In this document: positions 11,842 to 24,302 of the stretch, piece by piece | Layout of the letters: each line of letters starts with the position of its first letter | How positions within the stretch are numbered: position 1 is the first letter of the stretch | Source of the DNA: Molossus alvarezi | Lineage: Eukaryota > Chordata > Mammalia > Chiroptera > Molossidae | NCBI GenBank assembly: GCA_037176705.1 | Contig: CM073898.1 | Span: forward strand, 22,428,488 to 22,492,487 | Reading direction: 5' to 3' | Length of the DNA stretch: 64,000 nt | Translations under genes and position numbers: made by a program | Notes under the pieces: generated by a model | Told to the model about the DNA's origin: nothing | What the model saw: the letters and a program-made list of their open reading frames with translations, nothing else | Database searches by the model: none

Positions 11842-12999
11842 ACTCAGAAATATTAAAGAGGAAGGGGTGTTATGTCAAGAAAGTGATATACTAATTGAAA
11901 AGTGACAAGCCCAATTTTATCATCTCCCTCTTTTAATCCTGTGTTCGCAAACCACTGTTGGTTGTCTGGGCTGAATAACCCTGACTCTACTCAAAGAAAA
12001 GCATGCAAATAAGGAAATTAACACAAATCCTATGCATGTGTATTATTGTTCTGTGAGGATGATACATAGGAGAAGCAGGAGGAAAAGGAGGAGGAGAAGA
12101 AGAAAAAGAACATGAAAGGCCAAACACGGGTAAAGAATAGTCATTGAAAAATAATTTTGTCAAATACTCATCATTACTTTCAAGGTAATTAAAGATTACA
12201 TTAAGGAAGACCAAAGAGTTTATAACATCAGTGTGATAATCATAACCAAGAAGAAAAACCTAGAATATGAGAAATTGGGCGGGTTTATGTCCCAATCTGG
12301 ATATTCTGTGGTTACAACCTTTTGAACAATAGTGAGGTTTGAAGATGTATTTTTCAAAGTCAGAACTAATGAACTGTTAATGGTGTTAATGGCTTATTAA
12401 CAAAGCATGAAAAATTCCTGAATAAGCCATAGTCACTGAGCTGTTTCACTGCTGAGGGAAGCAGATAATTATTTTCAATGATCTGTACATAAATAACGTG
12501 TTGGCTTCATGTTTGTATCAGAAAGATTCATTCTTCAGGTACAATAACTCTGCTTTTTCTGGAGATTCTGGGTAATTACTTAGACTATCTAATAAAAAAT
12601 TTTTTTAAAAAAGAACTGTACAGATGATTTAAGATGTTCTATAGTTCTAGGAAACTGGAATTCAGGAAAATTAATATTTTCAACTCTCTCAAATTCCTTT
12701 TCTTGAACCAACTTGAGCTCCTGTTCCCACTTGATTCCTTACAGGGTGGTTAGTGGGAAAAAATAAAAGTTTAGGAGTAGATAGCTGGAGAAAATAAAGA
12801 TCAATGTGAATGTAGGACATAAATGAGGGAAAAGAGGATGTGTCTTAGAAGATGAGAAAAGGTTACCTAGACTATCGAAAGGTAGCAGAGGTTATAAAAT
12901 TTGGCAAAAGATATAGGGAAAGAGTCCAACTAAAGATGGTCAAAGAGAAAAAAAGGGAACCAAGAGATACTTTTACAAGGAGATCAGAGAAAAAGGGAG
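11842..12999. other. Unique sequence, no gene seen
   Basis: No coding signal. A purine-rich patch (AGGAGGAAAAGGAGGAGGAG) lies near 12077. The rest is ordinary AT-rich intergenic or intronic sequence. A 62-codon frame at 12852-13040 is lysine-rich with no recognisable motif and runs into the following LTR. Confidence 0.5.
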
Positions 13000-13345
13000 T
13001 GTTCTGGACTGAGTTTTGTCCTCCCCAAATTTGTATTTGAAATCCTAATACCCAATGTAGCTGTGTTTGGAGATAAAACCTCTTAGAAGGTAATTAAGGT
13101 TAATGAGGTCATAAGGGTGGGCCCTCATTCAATAGAACTTGTTTCCTTATAAGAAAAGAAAGAGACACCAGGAATGCAGTCACGCAGAATAAAGGTCATG
13201 AGCAGAGAAGGGCCAGGAGACATCACCTCTGCTGGCACCTTGATCTTGGACTGGTAGCCTCTAGAACTTTGAGACGATAAATTCCTGCTGTTTGAAGCAT
13301 CTAGACTGTGGTACTTTGCTATGGTATCCCCAGCAGACTAAGGTA
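13000..13345 (+). repeat. MaLR (MLT1-like) solo LTR
   Basis: Typical MaLR LTR phrases in order: GGACTGAGTTTTGTCCTCCC near 13007, GGTAATTAAGGTTAATGAGG at about 13090, GGGTGGGCCCTCATTCAATA at about 13117, CACCTTGATCTTGGACTGGT at about 13236, and a CAGCAGACTAAGG end at about 13343. Length and order fit an MLT1 LTR. No internal region is attached. Confidence 0.88.
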
Positions 13346-13564
13346 GCGGGGATGGAAGTAATGGTACAAATCCCCAGACCCCACCTTCTGAGTTTTTTCT
13401 TTCCCACCTCCAGTACATTTCCGACTTCTGTCCTCATTCAGGGACCATCTTCTCTCATCCTCTTTTTGCAGTTATTCTTCACGGACCCCCTGCCTTTAGT
13501 TGTGCATGCTTTATTTTCCCCTACAGAGCAGGGGGATTTCTTGACATCATAAATATGATCATTG

Positions 13565-13792
13565 AGTTCTCATTTTAAAAATTTTCAATAATTTTTATTG
13601 CCTATGAAATCAAGTCAAAATATCTAATTTTGTTGTAGAAGTCCTCTGAGACCCCCTCTCACCCTACTTGTTTGTCCACATGGAATATGGGTTCACTCTT
13701 ACCCATTTTATCTGTCAGGATTTATTTCAATCAGGCAGTTCCTCTGTGGGGATGTTTCGGTGAATTCCTGGCAGAACTCTCCCCAGTTCCTT
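13565..13792 (+). repeat. Possible ancient L2 fragment
   Basis: TTTTTATTGCCTATGAAATCAAG-type wording followed by a CCTCTGAGACCCCCTCTCAC segment resembles the middle of the L2 3' region. It is heavily diverged and cut by the next SINE. Confidence 0.35.
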
Positions 13793-13810
13793 CTTGCTTT
13801 TTTTTTTTTC

Positions 13811-14118
13811 ATCCTCACCTGAGGACATTTTTCCATTTTTGTACAGATAGAGTGGGAGGGAGAGAGAGGGAGAGAGAGGGAGAGAGAGGGAGGGAGGGAG
13901 GGAGGGAGGGAAGGAGGGAGGGGGAGAGAGAGAGAGAGAGAGAAAGAAACATAAGAAACATTGATGTGAAAGGGACACATCGAGTGGCTGCCACCCACAC
14001 GACCAACCAGGGCCGGGGACAAACTGCAACCGAGGTACGTGCCCTTAGCGGGAACCGAACGCGCGTCTTTCCGGACCACAGGCCGACGCTCTAACCGTTG
14101 AGCCAAACCGGCCAGGGC
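13811..14118 (-). mobile_element. Ves-type SINE with GGGA/GAGA expansion
   Basis: Inverted SINE of the subtype ending in ATCCTCACCTGAGGACATTT. The head, ACCGGCCAGGGC, is at the right. Target-site duplication CTTGC plus a T run lies at 13793-13810 and from 14118. The internal purine tract (13855-13945) has expanded to GGGA and GA repeats. Several CpGs remain in the head (GGAACCGAACGCGCGTCTTT), suggesting a fairly young insertion. Confidence 0.92.
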
Positions 14119-14265
14119 TTGCTTTTTTTTTTTTTTACTGTGTCTTATTCTGACCTCTATCAGGTCAGTGCTCTGTATTTCTGTATGTTTACATACTTTG
14201 TATCAGAGAAGAAGACATTACATAAGGGAAATAGGCTCTGTTGCTTTTCATTTTTGAATCCCATG

Positions 14266-14332
14266 TTGAGATATATATGTGTGTGTATACATAAATACAC
14301 ATATGTGTCTGTATATATATGTATGTATATCT
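14266..14332. repeat. (TA)n/(TG)n microsatellite
   Basis: Interrupted ATATATATGTGTGTGTATAC and TGTATATATATGTATGTATA runs. Confidence 0.75.
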
Positions 14333-14449
14333 AAATAAAATATGCATTAATTAAATGTGGAATGAATGAATAGTAAAAGAGAGAAAGGAAACAATTGTAC
14401 CTAACCTACACCGAGTAAAGGGAATGCCTAAGGAACTCTTTTATCACAT

Positions 14450-14615
14450 TATTTATATTTTGTTACAGCCATATGTCACAATGATATCTTTGTAACCATT
14501 ATTTGGAATAATTATTCTAAAGATAAAAAAGTTTGAGACAGAGAGGTTTAATACAGTCTAAGGTCACTCAACTTATAAACATTGGAGAGAGGATTTTGTC
14601 CAGGCATTGACCCAC
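14450..14615 (-). repeat. Ancient MIR SINE, reverse orientation
   Basis: Diverged inverse MIR layout: a TTGTAACCATTATTTGGAAT segment, then a GAGACAGAGAGGTTTAATAC phrase, then CTAAGGTCACTCAACTTATA, matching the conserved MIR core order. Confidence 0.6.
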
Positions 14616-15214
14616 AAGGAGATTTAAAATAATAAAGAAAGGCCCAGAGATAGGAAGGGTCATGGGGTTTTTTCTTTGATAATGTATATCTCAGGAAAGA
14701 ATTTCCCTTTTACATTAAGGTAAATTTGTCTATTTGTTTTAATATTTTTCGCTGTCCCTAAATTGCTAACTTGAATTTAAGTGATAGGAACATTTCTAGA
14801 GGAGATTCTTCTGTGAGGATTATTATTTGCTTCAATAGCCAATTAAACAGATATTTACTCATCATATCAGGCTTATTATAAATTTTTTCACTTTCAGTAT
14901 TGGGAATGTAACGCTGTGCAAGGGGAGCACTGGCCCCAAGGGGGAGCAAGTGAGGCGAGCACCGTACACGCGGAGCTTTTCCTAAAACCTAAAGCAAGCC
15001 CCTGAGCAGTTTCACACCAGAGGCGCCATGATCTAATTCACTCTGGATATGTTGCTTCGGTGACAAGTACACATGCAAAGTTAAAAGTCCAGACGGGATG
15101 GGTGAGGGATATGGGGATTTACAAAGTCTCCATGGGTGGGAGTTATGTTTGTGGTGGGGTCATCTCTAAGTTTGTTGTAACAGAACATGTACATTAAGGA
15201 TTGAGAAACATGGT
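14616..15214. other. Unique sequence, no gene seen
   Basis: No coding signal. The short GC-rich patch at 14930-15020 carries a few CpGs but has no recognisable feature. Confidence 0.45.
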
Positions 15215-15365
15215 TGTAGGGGTTCATTTATTCACCATTTACCATGCTCCCACTATATCTTTGGCACTTTGTATGGTATGCCGGAGAAATAGAAAATAAA
15301 ATAAACAAAAATGAAGTAATTGCCCTGTTTGAAGGAGCTCAAAGTCTAACTGAGGATGTCAATGT
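15215..15365 (-). repeat. Ancient L2 3' end, reverse orientation
   Basis: TTCATTTATTCACCATTTAC then a TATCTTTGGCACTTTG segment and TTGAAGGAGCTCAAAGTCTA match the inverse L2 3' end in order. Confidence 0.6.
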
Positions 15366-15969
15366 AAAATGAATTATGTGAAATTAGAGTAGACGCTTGC
15401 TTTGGTTGAGGGGGCACATTTCAAAAAATTTGGAAGTCTTTGCATTTGAAATGCCGTTTGTTTAAGAATCAGCTCTTTCTTTAAAAAATGTGTTCCTTGG
15501 GATTCAGAACAATCATAAAGGAAGGCTGATGTAATGCTATGAAGTCTTGGGAAACTCAGCTCTTCCTCCTAAACTCTCCTTTTCTGGTCACAGATCCTCA
15601 TTCGTATATTTTCTTACTTCTTGAATTCTTTTAATTTTTTCTCTCTGCCTCTTCATGATTCTTGTAATGACCTTTGCTCCTGGGCCCACTCTGCATTCTC
15701 TGTTTCACATTCGGTGGCCCCTGAGAGACTACTGGATATCCGGACCCACTTCAGTTTTTGGAACCCCAATTAAGATAAAGCTCCAAGACAGCAGCTTGAT
15801 AGTTGGACAATTTGTACAATTATGAAATCAGAACTCAATTATTTACTAATGTTTTAAGGTGTCAGGAAAAAAGACTAATGATGAAAGGTAGCCATAACCC
15901 AACATTAAAATCAAAGTTTTGAGAAAGCATTCTATGGTATGAATTGTGTGTTGTGTGTGTTTGCATAAT
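15366..15969. other. Unique sequence, no gene seen
   Basis: No gene or recognisable transposon. Confidence 0.45.
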
Positions 15970-15995
15970 ACACACACACACACACACACACACAT
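15970..15995. repeat. (CA)n microsatellite
   Basis: About 13 CA units directly left of a SINE tail. Confidence 0.95.
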
Positions 15996-16009
15996 ATTGC
16001 ATTTTTTTG

Positions 16010-16251
16010 TTAATCTTCAACCAAGGTTATTTTTCCATTGATTTTCAGATGAAATGGAAGAGAGGGAGTGAGACAGAGAGAGAGAAACATCGATGTGAGA
16101 GAGACACATCAACTGGCTGCCTCCCACATGACCCCAACCAGGGCTGGGGATTGAACCTGCAACTCAGGTACATGCCCTTGACCGGTTTTTGAACCTATGA
16201 CCCTTCAGTCCGTGGGCCAGCAGTTTAACTGCTGAGCCAAACTGGCCAGGG
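16010..16251 (-). mobile_element. Ves-type SINE
   Basis: Inverted copy: TTTTCCATTGATTTTCAGAT tail side, GAGAGAGAAACATCGATGTG, GACCCCAACCAGGGCTGGGG, and the head AAACTGGCCAGGG. ATATTGCATTTTT at the left and ATATGCATATTTT at the right are a probable but imperfect target-site duplication. Confidence 0.9.
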
Positions 16252-17029
16252 AAATATGCATATTTTGTATACACACACAGTATAAGAAATAATAAAGAGG
16301 AAGCAAATTTAATTAAAAAAATTTCTAGTCCTCATTAATGCAAATATGGTCACCAATAATAGAAGTGTGTTAATGGGAAATAAGATTTTATACATTATAT
16401 AAATGAAGCTGTGAAAAGGGCTGCAATACTCTTTTAGGTTTAATTCTTTATGTTCTTGCTTTCAAAGGACTAGGTAATGGGTTTCCATTTATTGCCTAAT
16501 ATATAGTTTTTATGACTTTGTAAAGCAGAAGGGGAATTTTATATATTCATTTTTTACCTGAGGAGAAAATCATTTTGATACTGTATTCTTTAAATTTCAG
16601 GTACTGTTGAGGTATTCATAACAATAAGGTACAACTATATATAAGTTCCTTTGTTTATACTTTAAGAAAAGACAAAAATGAATAAAAAATTAATAAAGGA
16701 CACAGAGACAATCTTCGGTGACAGCACAAGGCAGTGTAACAAGCATTAAATTGGAAAGGACATTTTCTAAATTTTAGCCCATGTGAACTACTTTGTAGTT
16801 GGCTAAGAGAAATTGTTTCCTTCTGAAAGATCTGTGTGTCATCTGTATAAAAGACTTGGATTGGTTTATCTGTAAAATCTATTAAATTAGGAAATCAATT
16901 GATCAATCTCTTTAATTAGTTATCAACTATCTATCTATCTATTATCTACTGCTGCCATGCAGAGTAATTGTCTATATCCAGAATCCATTCAAGAACTATT
17001 TATTTTTAAAAAGTTGTATGCTTTGTGAC
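16252..17029. other. Unique AT-rich sequence, no gene seen
   Basis: No coding signal. A short CTAT repeat lies near 16927-16942. Confidence 0.5.
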
Positions 17030-17350
17030 AGCATGGATGGACCTGGAGAACATTATGCTAAGTGAAATAAGCCAGTCAGAGAAAGACACGTACCATATGA
17101 TCTCACACATATGTGGAACTTAATGAACAAACTGAAATACCAAACAAAATAGAGACAGGCTCATAGAGAGCAGGCAGACAGCTCTGGTGAGGGGTGTTGG
17201 GGGTTGGAGGGATTGAGCAAATCAGAGCGAGAACTCTTGGACAAGGACAACAGTGTGGAGACTGTAGGGGTGGGGATGGTGGGGGATGGGGTAGAGGTGG
17301 CAGAGGTCATAGAGGGGATTAATGGTGATGAAAAAAAATTTAAAAATAAA
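17030..17350 (+). mobile_element. 5'-truncated L1 3' end
   Basis: It begins in the last part of ORF2 (GACAGCATGGATGGACCTGG; then TAAGTGAAATAAGCCAGTCA and the ATGATCTCACACATATGTGG end) and continues through a G-rich 3' UTR to an A-rich tail. The 3' UTR differs from that of the L1 at 1-5935, so this is another L1 subfamily. Confidence 0.85.
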
Positions 17351-17389
17351 GGACTTATTTATTAAAAAACAACAACATCTGACTTTGAT

Positions 17390-17594
17390 GCCCTGGCCCT
17401 TGTGGCTCAGTTGGTTGAGCATTGTTCTGTACACTGAGAGGTCGCTGGTTCAATTCCAGGTCAGGGCACATGCCCTGATTTTGGGCTCAATCCCCAGTAG
17501 AGGTGTGTAGGAGGCATTCGACTGATGTTTCTCTCTCTCTCTCCTTTCTTCTCTCTAAAAATTAATAAAAACATATTTTTAAAAATAAAGGGAA
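17390..17594 (+). mobile_element. Ves-type SINE
   Basis: Head GCCCTGGCCCTTGTGGCTCA, B-box region GGTTCAATTCC, the CCCCAGTAGAGGTGTG body and a CT-rich 3' part with an A-rich tail. Target-site duplication AACATCTGACTTTGA (17374-17388) and AACATGTGACTTTGA (17595-17609). Confidence 0.95.
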
Positions 17595-20199
17595 AACATG
17601 TGACTTTGAGAACTACTGAGGAAGAAGAATATGGACTTGATTTAGAGGCTGAGTAAAAGTCTTAAACCTACCAATTACCAGGCCCCAAAAGTTTAGGATC
17701 CATGGAATCAATGATATATAGCAGTAAGACATTTTTCAAAAGTAGGGCTATTGGAATAGGATTTTGTTTCAGCTCCAATATACTGAGCCTGAAAGTCATC
17801 ACTTCTGCCCTTACAAAAAATAAGCTGACCAAACTAAAAATAAAGTACTTTTATTAGGCCCATCAGAGAACTGGGGCCACAAGATATTCCACTTGATAAT
17901 CTGGAGATCAATTTACCTGTGGAGACCTCCTAGAGACATTGACTTATAGGAACATATAAGTGGTAATTTTGATGAATTGCTGGAGGCCTGGAGTGGATTG
18001 CTTTGTGAGTGAGGAACTCCTGGGGCACCTGGCTTTGATGTCGGTAAGGCTGTCCTTTCGTCAGTTTAATCTCCACCTCTGCACCACTCCCACATAATAA
18101 AGTCCCTAGAAAAGTCCCCTCTGGTTTCAGGAAGGCGGGGTGGAAAGGTAACCATTTTGAAGCATACCCAGAGCATTCTTGAACAGGGATGCCTATAGTC
18201 TCCAGGGGAACTGACTTTGCCAAGCCTATGCACCTGCGGGAAGGGCAGGTATCCACCTGAAGGCAGTTCCCTCCAGCCTTTCTGGCTCCTGTGTGGGAGA
18301 GCAGTGGATCTGGAGGTTACAGCCCAGGGACATAGGCCCACTGAGTGAGTGAGATCGAATCATGACATTTTAAAATTCTCTCTCTCTCACTCCTCACCAC
18401 CATATCAGCAAGGCTCCCATGTAACAGTGGATTGCAACTAAAAGAGGGAAAAAATTACAGATTCTGCTTGAGAAGGCATTCTTAGGGAAACCTAAAGTCA
18501 ACAGCTATGAAAAAAACACAAAAACAAAATAAGGACTCTAGAGGAAATTGAAATCTCTGGGAGAGCTGCAGTAACCACTAACCAGAGAGCCGCTAGCCAG
18601 ATTAACCTGAAATCGAATACTAGGGGTGCATTTGTCTCAGTTACCATCATCCAGTGAATTATGCCCACTTTCAACAAATAATCAGAAGGCATGTTATGAA
18701 GCCAGGAAAAACCACAACACAGAATTAAGAGACAAAGCAAGCATCAGAACCATACTCAGATAAGTTACAGATTTAGAATGATCAGTAGAGATTTAAAAAT
18801 AACTATAATTAGTATGTTAATGGATCTCATAGATGAAGTTGACCCAACAGAAGTACAGATAGATAATGTAAGCAGAGAAACCAGAACTTAAAACAATCAG
18901 AAAGAATGCTAGAAATCAATATCACAGACATGAAAAATGCTCCTGATGGTCTCACGAGTAGACTGGACAGAGCTGAGGAATCAGAGAAGTTGGACCTATA
19001 TGAATGGAAATATACCCCATTGAATTGCAAAGAAAAGAAAGAATGACAAAGAATAGAACAGAATGTCCAAGAATAGTGGGACAAGTACAAACTATGTGAC
19101 ACACATATAATTAGAATACTAGGATAAGAAAGAAATAGCACAAGAAACACATGAAGTTATAATGGCTAAGTCTTTTTCAAAAGTAATTAAACAGCAAACC
19201 ACAAATATAAAAAGCTCAGAGAACACAAAGCAGGATGCAATTTTAAAATTCTACATCTATGCATAGCATATTCAAATGAAAAAAACAAAAACAAAAAACA
19301 AAAGCAAGGATAAAATATTGAAGGTGGTGGTACAGGGTCAGGTAGCACCGAATACTTGACCCATAGAGAAGAGTAAGAATTACAGGCAAGTTCTCTTTAG
19401 AAACCATGCTGGCAAGAAGAGGGGAGTGAACTATGTAAAGTGTTGAAACACCAGCATAGAATTATAAGCACAGCAAAATTACCCTACAGATGTGAAGGTG
19501 AAATGCTTTCTCAGACAAAAACCAAGGGCATTTGTCACTATTAGACGTGCCCGGTAAGAAATGCTAAAAGATGTTCTCCAGAGAGAAGCAAAAAACAACA
19601 TAGGCCAGAAATTCAGATCTACAAGAAGGAAGGGTGTTAGAGAAGGATAAAATAAACGTAAAATAAAATATTTTATTTTTCTTATCCTTAATTGATTTAA
19701 CAGATAAGAGTTGATACAAAATAATAGCAGCAGCAATATATTAGATGGTTATAGCTTATGGATAAATGAAATGAACGACAGCAACATTATACGGGACAAG
19801 AGGAAAGAACTGGGCATCCTTTGTCATTAGTTATTGGTTCTAACTATGAAGTAGAATACTATAATTTAAAGAGGGCGTGGTTGTTTGTAAATGTATATTG
19901 CATATGCAAAGGCAGTCACTAAAAAAAGTAAAAAAACAAACAAACAAGTAAAAGTATAATTAATTTGCCAAGAGAGGAGAAAAAATGGAATCATATAAAA
20001 TGTTCAATTTAAACCAGAGATAGCAGAAAAAGAAGAAAAGAAAAGAAACAAAGGACATGGCAATGAATGATTTTTAAAAAGTAACAAATAAGACAGATAA
20101 TTATCCACCATATCAGTAATCACTTTAAACATCAATAATCTAAATACAACTGATACCACTGCAATAGTCTGGTTATTAATTAACAGGAAGGGAGCAAAG

Positions 20200-20866
20200 G
20201 AAAGACCAGATAATATATGCACGCCGTTTGTGCCCGAAGGCTTCAGTCTAACACTTGCTGGGTATGTTCCCTGCGGATCATGGGGGAAGGGACTGGAAAA
20301 GGGACGAAGAGATGCATGCCCAGAAAGATCCGGGTAACAGAGGGAAGACGCGTGTTAGCCACACCTGGAAACAGGCCATTGGCAGATAGGCATGGCCACT
20401 GGAAGCAGGGGAGGTTTGATAGGTAAACCCTGCACGAAGGAGTTCTCTCTCTTGTTCTCTCTCTTGTGCTGGGCTCCTGGCTCTCTTGTTGGAGAGGATG
20501 TATTCCTGCATTTGCGCACATGGCCCACAGCTCTGTGGGCCCCACACAGTGGACTAAGGGATAGGAACTAGCCTGAGGCTGTGCCGAACTTCACTCCGCC
20601 GTGGACTGGAAACTTTGGTCACTGGCTTTGCTTCTAGATCTGCTAGATCCCCAGCGGCACATCTTCCAAAACTGGTTTAGGGAAATGGGACTTTAGGAAC
20701 TGAGGGATGTAATTCCATGCAAATAAAAATCATTCATTCTCCTGTGAGTCTTAGAAAGTTCTTTTTCTCAAGATACTGTAAGAACTTGACCCCCAGATCT
20801 CAGTGGGGAAAGGTATCCCCCACTTCCACCAGGGAATATCCCGCTTCCACCGGTAACACAAGTAAA
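20200..20866 (+). mobile_element. Candidate solo endogenous-retrovirus-type LTR
   Basis: A block richer in GC and CpG than its host L1, which it interrupts in ORF2. It has a CT-rich stretch (TTCTCTCTCTTGTTCTCTCT near 20441), a polyadenylation signal AATAAA at 20722-20727, and a U5-like CT/GT-rich segment after it. Two similar words follow: CCCCCACTTCCACCAGGG and CCCGCTTCCACCGG. A start at about 20225 (TGTGCCCG) and an end near 20866 (GGTAACACA) would give about 640 bp, a usual LTR length. I could not fix the exact TG...CA ends or the 4-6 bp duplication. No internal viral gene is present. Confidence 0.65.
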
Positions 20867-22774
20867 AACAGAGACTGTCAAAGTGCATAAAACATAAGAC
20901 TCAACTATATGTTTCCTAATGAAAACCATTTTAAATATAAAAACACATAGACAATAAGTAAAGGTATAGAGAAGATATACTAAGCTAACCTTAGTGAAAA
21001 GAAAGTTGGAGCAGCTGTATTAATTTCAGACAAAGTAGACTCAGAGCAAGAAAAATTATCAGGAATAAGGAATAATCATATGAAAACAAAGAGGTCCGTT
21101 TGCCAAGAAGACATAGAGATTCTTAATGTGTATGTACTTTATAACAAAGTGTCAAAATGCATGAGGCAAAAACTGATAGAATTGCAAGAAGAAATAGATG
21201 GATTTTATGTTATGGTCTAAGATTTTAGCATAGTTCTATCAGTAATTGACAGTTCTAGGAGGCAGAAAATCAATAAGGATATAGATGAACTCAAAAGCAT
21301 CATAAACTAACTGGAGAAAACTTCTATCTATAGAATACTTCAGCCAACAACAGCAGAACACACATTCTTCTCAAACTCACACAAAACATAGAACATTCGC
21401 CAAGACAGATCACATCCTGTGTAAATTTACCCCATCAAATTAAAAGGAAAAAATTAAGTAATATAAAATATCCAAGACCACATGGATTTAAACCAGAAAT
21501 CAATAGCAGAAAGATAGCAGCAACCTGTCCCTCAACCCCCCAAAAAGAACTTGAAGATTCACAACACATGAGCATGGATCAAAAGAGAAACCTCAAGAAC
21601 AACTATAAGTTATTTTGTATTAAAAAATTATTTTTAATCTATCAAAATAATTTTTAAATCTATCAAAATTTGTGGGCTAAAGTAAAAGCAGTGCTTAGGG
21701 TGAAATTCATATCATTGAATGCATATATTAGAGAAGCAATAACTAAAATCAATAATATAATCTTCCACATTAAAAAAAAAACTAGAGAAAAAATCAATTA
21801 AGCTAAAGCAAGTAGAAAAATGAAGAAATAATAAAAATTGAAGCAGAAATAAACAAAATTTGAAACAGGAAGTTAATAGAGATAGCAATAAAAGCAAAGG
21901 CTGATTGTTTGAAAAGCTCAATAAAATTAATAAACCTCTAGTCAGTCTAATCAAGAGAATAAAAGAAGACAAATGATTTTAATGTTAACATGGAAATTTA
22001 CAAACTCCTGAATAGCCCGCATAATACTGAAAAAGAACAAGTTGAAAGTATGACATTATCTACATTTAAAGACTTGCTATAAAGCTTCAGTGATCAAGAC
22101 AGCATGGTATTGCCAAAAGAATAGACAGAGATCAATGGAACAGAATAGAGTGTCCAGGAAAAAATCTACACAAATATAGCCAACTGATCTTTACAAAGAC
22201 GCTGAGGTCCAAAACTAGAGAAAGAAAAGTGTTTTCAAAAATGGTGCTCAAACGATTGAACATCATATTTTTTTTAAATGAGTCCTGACACAGACTTTAA
22301 ACCTCTCATAAAAATTAACTAAAAATGGATCATAAACCTAAATGTTAAATACAAACTATAAAATTTCTAGAAGATTAGAGAAAATTTAGGTGGTCTTGGG
22401 TTTGGTGGTAACTCCTTAAGTACAACATTTAAAACATGATTCATGAACAAAATAACTGATAAGATGAATTACATTAAAATTAAAAATTTCTGCTCTACAA
22501 AACATACCGTTAAGATAACAAAATGACAAGCCACAGCATGAAAGAATGTTTGCAAAAACACATATCTGATAAAGGATTTGCCTCCCAAAATACAAATAAC
22601 TCATTTTTAAAAGTACTTATGTTTATTATATGCTAGCCCCTAGCATAACACCTGCAATGCATTGTGCTTTAATTATATGTAAAAAGTATGTATGTGTGGA
22701 TTCATTTCAGGTATTAATTTAATGTGAAATTATTATTATATGAGTATTTTAATTTTTATATTTGTTACCAAGCC

Positions 22775-22965
22775 GTCTCTTTTTTAAACTTTATTTTTGA
22801 CACTGTAACCAATGTCCCCATCCCCCATCCCCCCCACCCCCACCCCCACCTGCTTGTGCCCACCTCTACCCAGTCCCTGCCCACGCTTCCCTCTGGCCAT
22901 CACCACACTGTTGTGTGTCTATGGGTTTTGCATATATTTTCTTTGGCTAATCCCTTCACCTTCTT
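22775..22965 (-). mobile_element. L1 3' UTR fragment, antisense
   Basis: Starts at a TTTTTTAAACTTTATTTTTG tail side and continues with a C-rich tract and CTGGCCATCACCACACTGTT. The segment at 54.56-54.74 kb is the same family (CTGGCCATCACCACACTGGT). Confidence 0.75.
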
Positions 22966-23572
22966 AAAACTCAACAAAATAAAGCAAACTAATTAAAAAT
23001 GAAAGATCTTACAGATATGTCACTAACAAAGATACACTTAAGGCAAGAAAACTTATGAAAAGATGTTCAATATTATTTTTTTTCATTAGGGGATTACAAT
23101 CGAAAACAAAAACTACAACTACATAACTATTAGAATGGCTAAAGTAAAATAAAAACTATCCGACAATACCAAGTGACAGCAAGAACACAGAGCAACAGGA
23201 CCTCTCATTCATTGTTGGTGGCAATGGTACTTTGAAAGTCAGCTGGAGTTTCTTACAAAGCAAAACCTGGTTTTAACCTATGATTCAGCAAGCACATTCC
23301 CCAGGTATTTACCCAAATGGATTGAACACTTACACACTAATGTTTATAGCAGCTTTATTCAATAGGTGAATTGATAAACAAACCATGATACATCCATATA
23401 ATACAATGTTCATTATTCAGTGCTAAAGAGAAATGAGCTATTAAGCTACAAAAACACATTGAGGACCCTTAAATGTACATTGCTAAGGGAATTAAGTTCA
23501 TCTGCTTTCCTTCCTTTTTTCTTTCTTTCTTGATAATTTCTTTTTCTTTTATAAAACTGAGATTTTGCTATT

Positions 23573-23712
23573 TTTTTTAATTAATTTATTTTTGTTACAG
23601 ATGTTTCTCCTTTTCCCCACACTGATTCCCCCTCCTCCTCCCTCCCCGCCCTGTCCCCAGCTTTGTTGTCCACGTCCATTGTTCATGCACACATGCATAT
23701 ACGTTCTTGCTT
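23573..23712 (-). mobile_element. L1 3' UTR fragment, antisense
   Basis: TTAATTAATTTATTTTTGTT then ACAGATGTTTCTCC and a C-rich tract, ending ...TTGTTCATGCACACATGCAT. It is near-identical in layout to the 3' end of the L1 at 51.4 kb. The insertion is only about 140 bp long. Confidence 0.88.
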
Positions 23713-24058
23713 ATTTTTTTTAACATTTAAAAGAGGTGTGTTGTTTCCCGTCTCTGCTGCCCTGCTTTCTAACAGCAAAGAGCGCACATCATAACAGATC
23801 AGATTTTCTGTTTTTAGAGAAAGACACCAGAATGACTCATTAGTCACTCAAAGATGGGACATAAATGAAATAATTATGTTTGTGGAAGCCCAAACATTAA
23901 TGAGACAATTAGTCAAAAGTAGCCAATATATCAGAATAAACATTCTGAGATATAATGTCTGGTTGTTGGAAGGAATCCTCCTGGTTTTAAAGACATCTTG
24001 AGAAGGTTTTTGTAAATATTGAGAAAGAGCAGCTGCCTTTTGCCTCCTACTTGAAAGT

Positions 24059-24061
<3 letters not shown>
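23713..24061. other. Unique sequence, no gene seen
   Basis: No gene or recognised repeat. Confidence 0.45.

Positions 24062-24093
<32 letters not shown>
24062..24093. repeat. (GT)n microsatellite
   Basis: About 15 uninterrupted GT units. Confidence 0.97.
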
Positions 24094-24096
<3 letters not shown>

Positions 24097-24255
24097 GGGT
24101 GCTTTGGGGCAGAAATTAGGACTAGGGGGACGGAGGGGGGAGAAGCAAAGTGTGGGGAGCAGCAGCCTGAAATGGCTGAGTGGAAAGACTGCAAAGGTTT
24201 GCAAAGTTTAGAATTGGGGAACCTTGGTACTTAGCACAAGGTCACCAGGTTTTGT

Positions 24256-24302
24256 CAAAAACAAACAAACAAACAAACAAAAAACAAAACAAAAACAAAA
24301 AC
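24256..24302. repeat. (CAAA)n/(CAAAA)n A-rich repeat
   Basis: CAAACAAACAAACAAACAAA followed by variants with longer A runs. Confidence 0.9.

Larger units (their letters stand above)
17750..23505 (+). mobile_element. Old L1 (L1M-type) composite, interrupted by later insertions
   Basis: A 5' UTR-like part is possible from about 17750. ORF1-like sequence is clear from about 18830 (AATCAATATCACAGACATGA; GAATACTAGGATAAGAAAGA; GAAATGCTAAAAGATGTTCT). ORF2 follows from about 20880: AAAGTTGGAGCAGCTGTATT, TTTCAGACAAAGTAGACTCA and GTGCTTAGGGTGAAATTCAT in the 5' half, then a jump to the 3' half from about 22010 (CAGTGATCAAGACAGCATGG). The last part continues at about 22970-23505 (CATTGTTGGTGGCAATGGTA, TTTATAGCAGCTTTATTCAA). 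All frames are broken. Inside it sit a solo LTR (20.2-20.87 kb) and an antisense L1 end (22.78-22.97 kb). About 2 kb of central ORF2 (mostly reverse transcriptase) is missing near 21976-22010. Confidence 0.8.

Noticed and set aside
13672..14106. Open frames of 100-140 codons on both strands
   Set aside because: They run through an inverted SINE and its GGGA/GA tract. The same frame type recurs in other SINE copies (34.4, 46.7, 53.8 kb).
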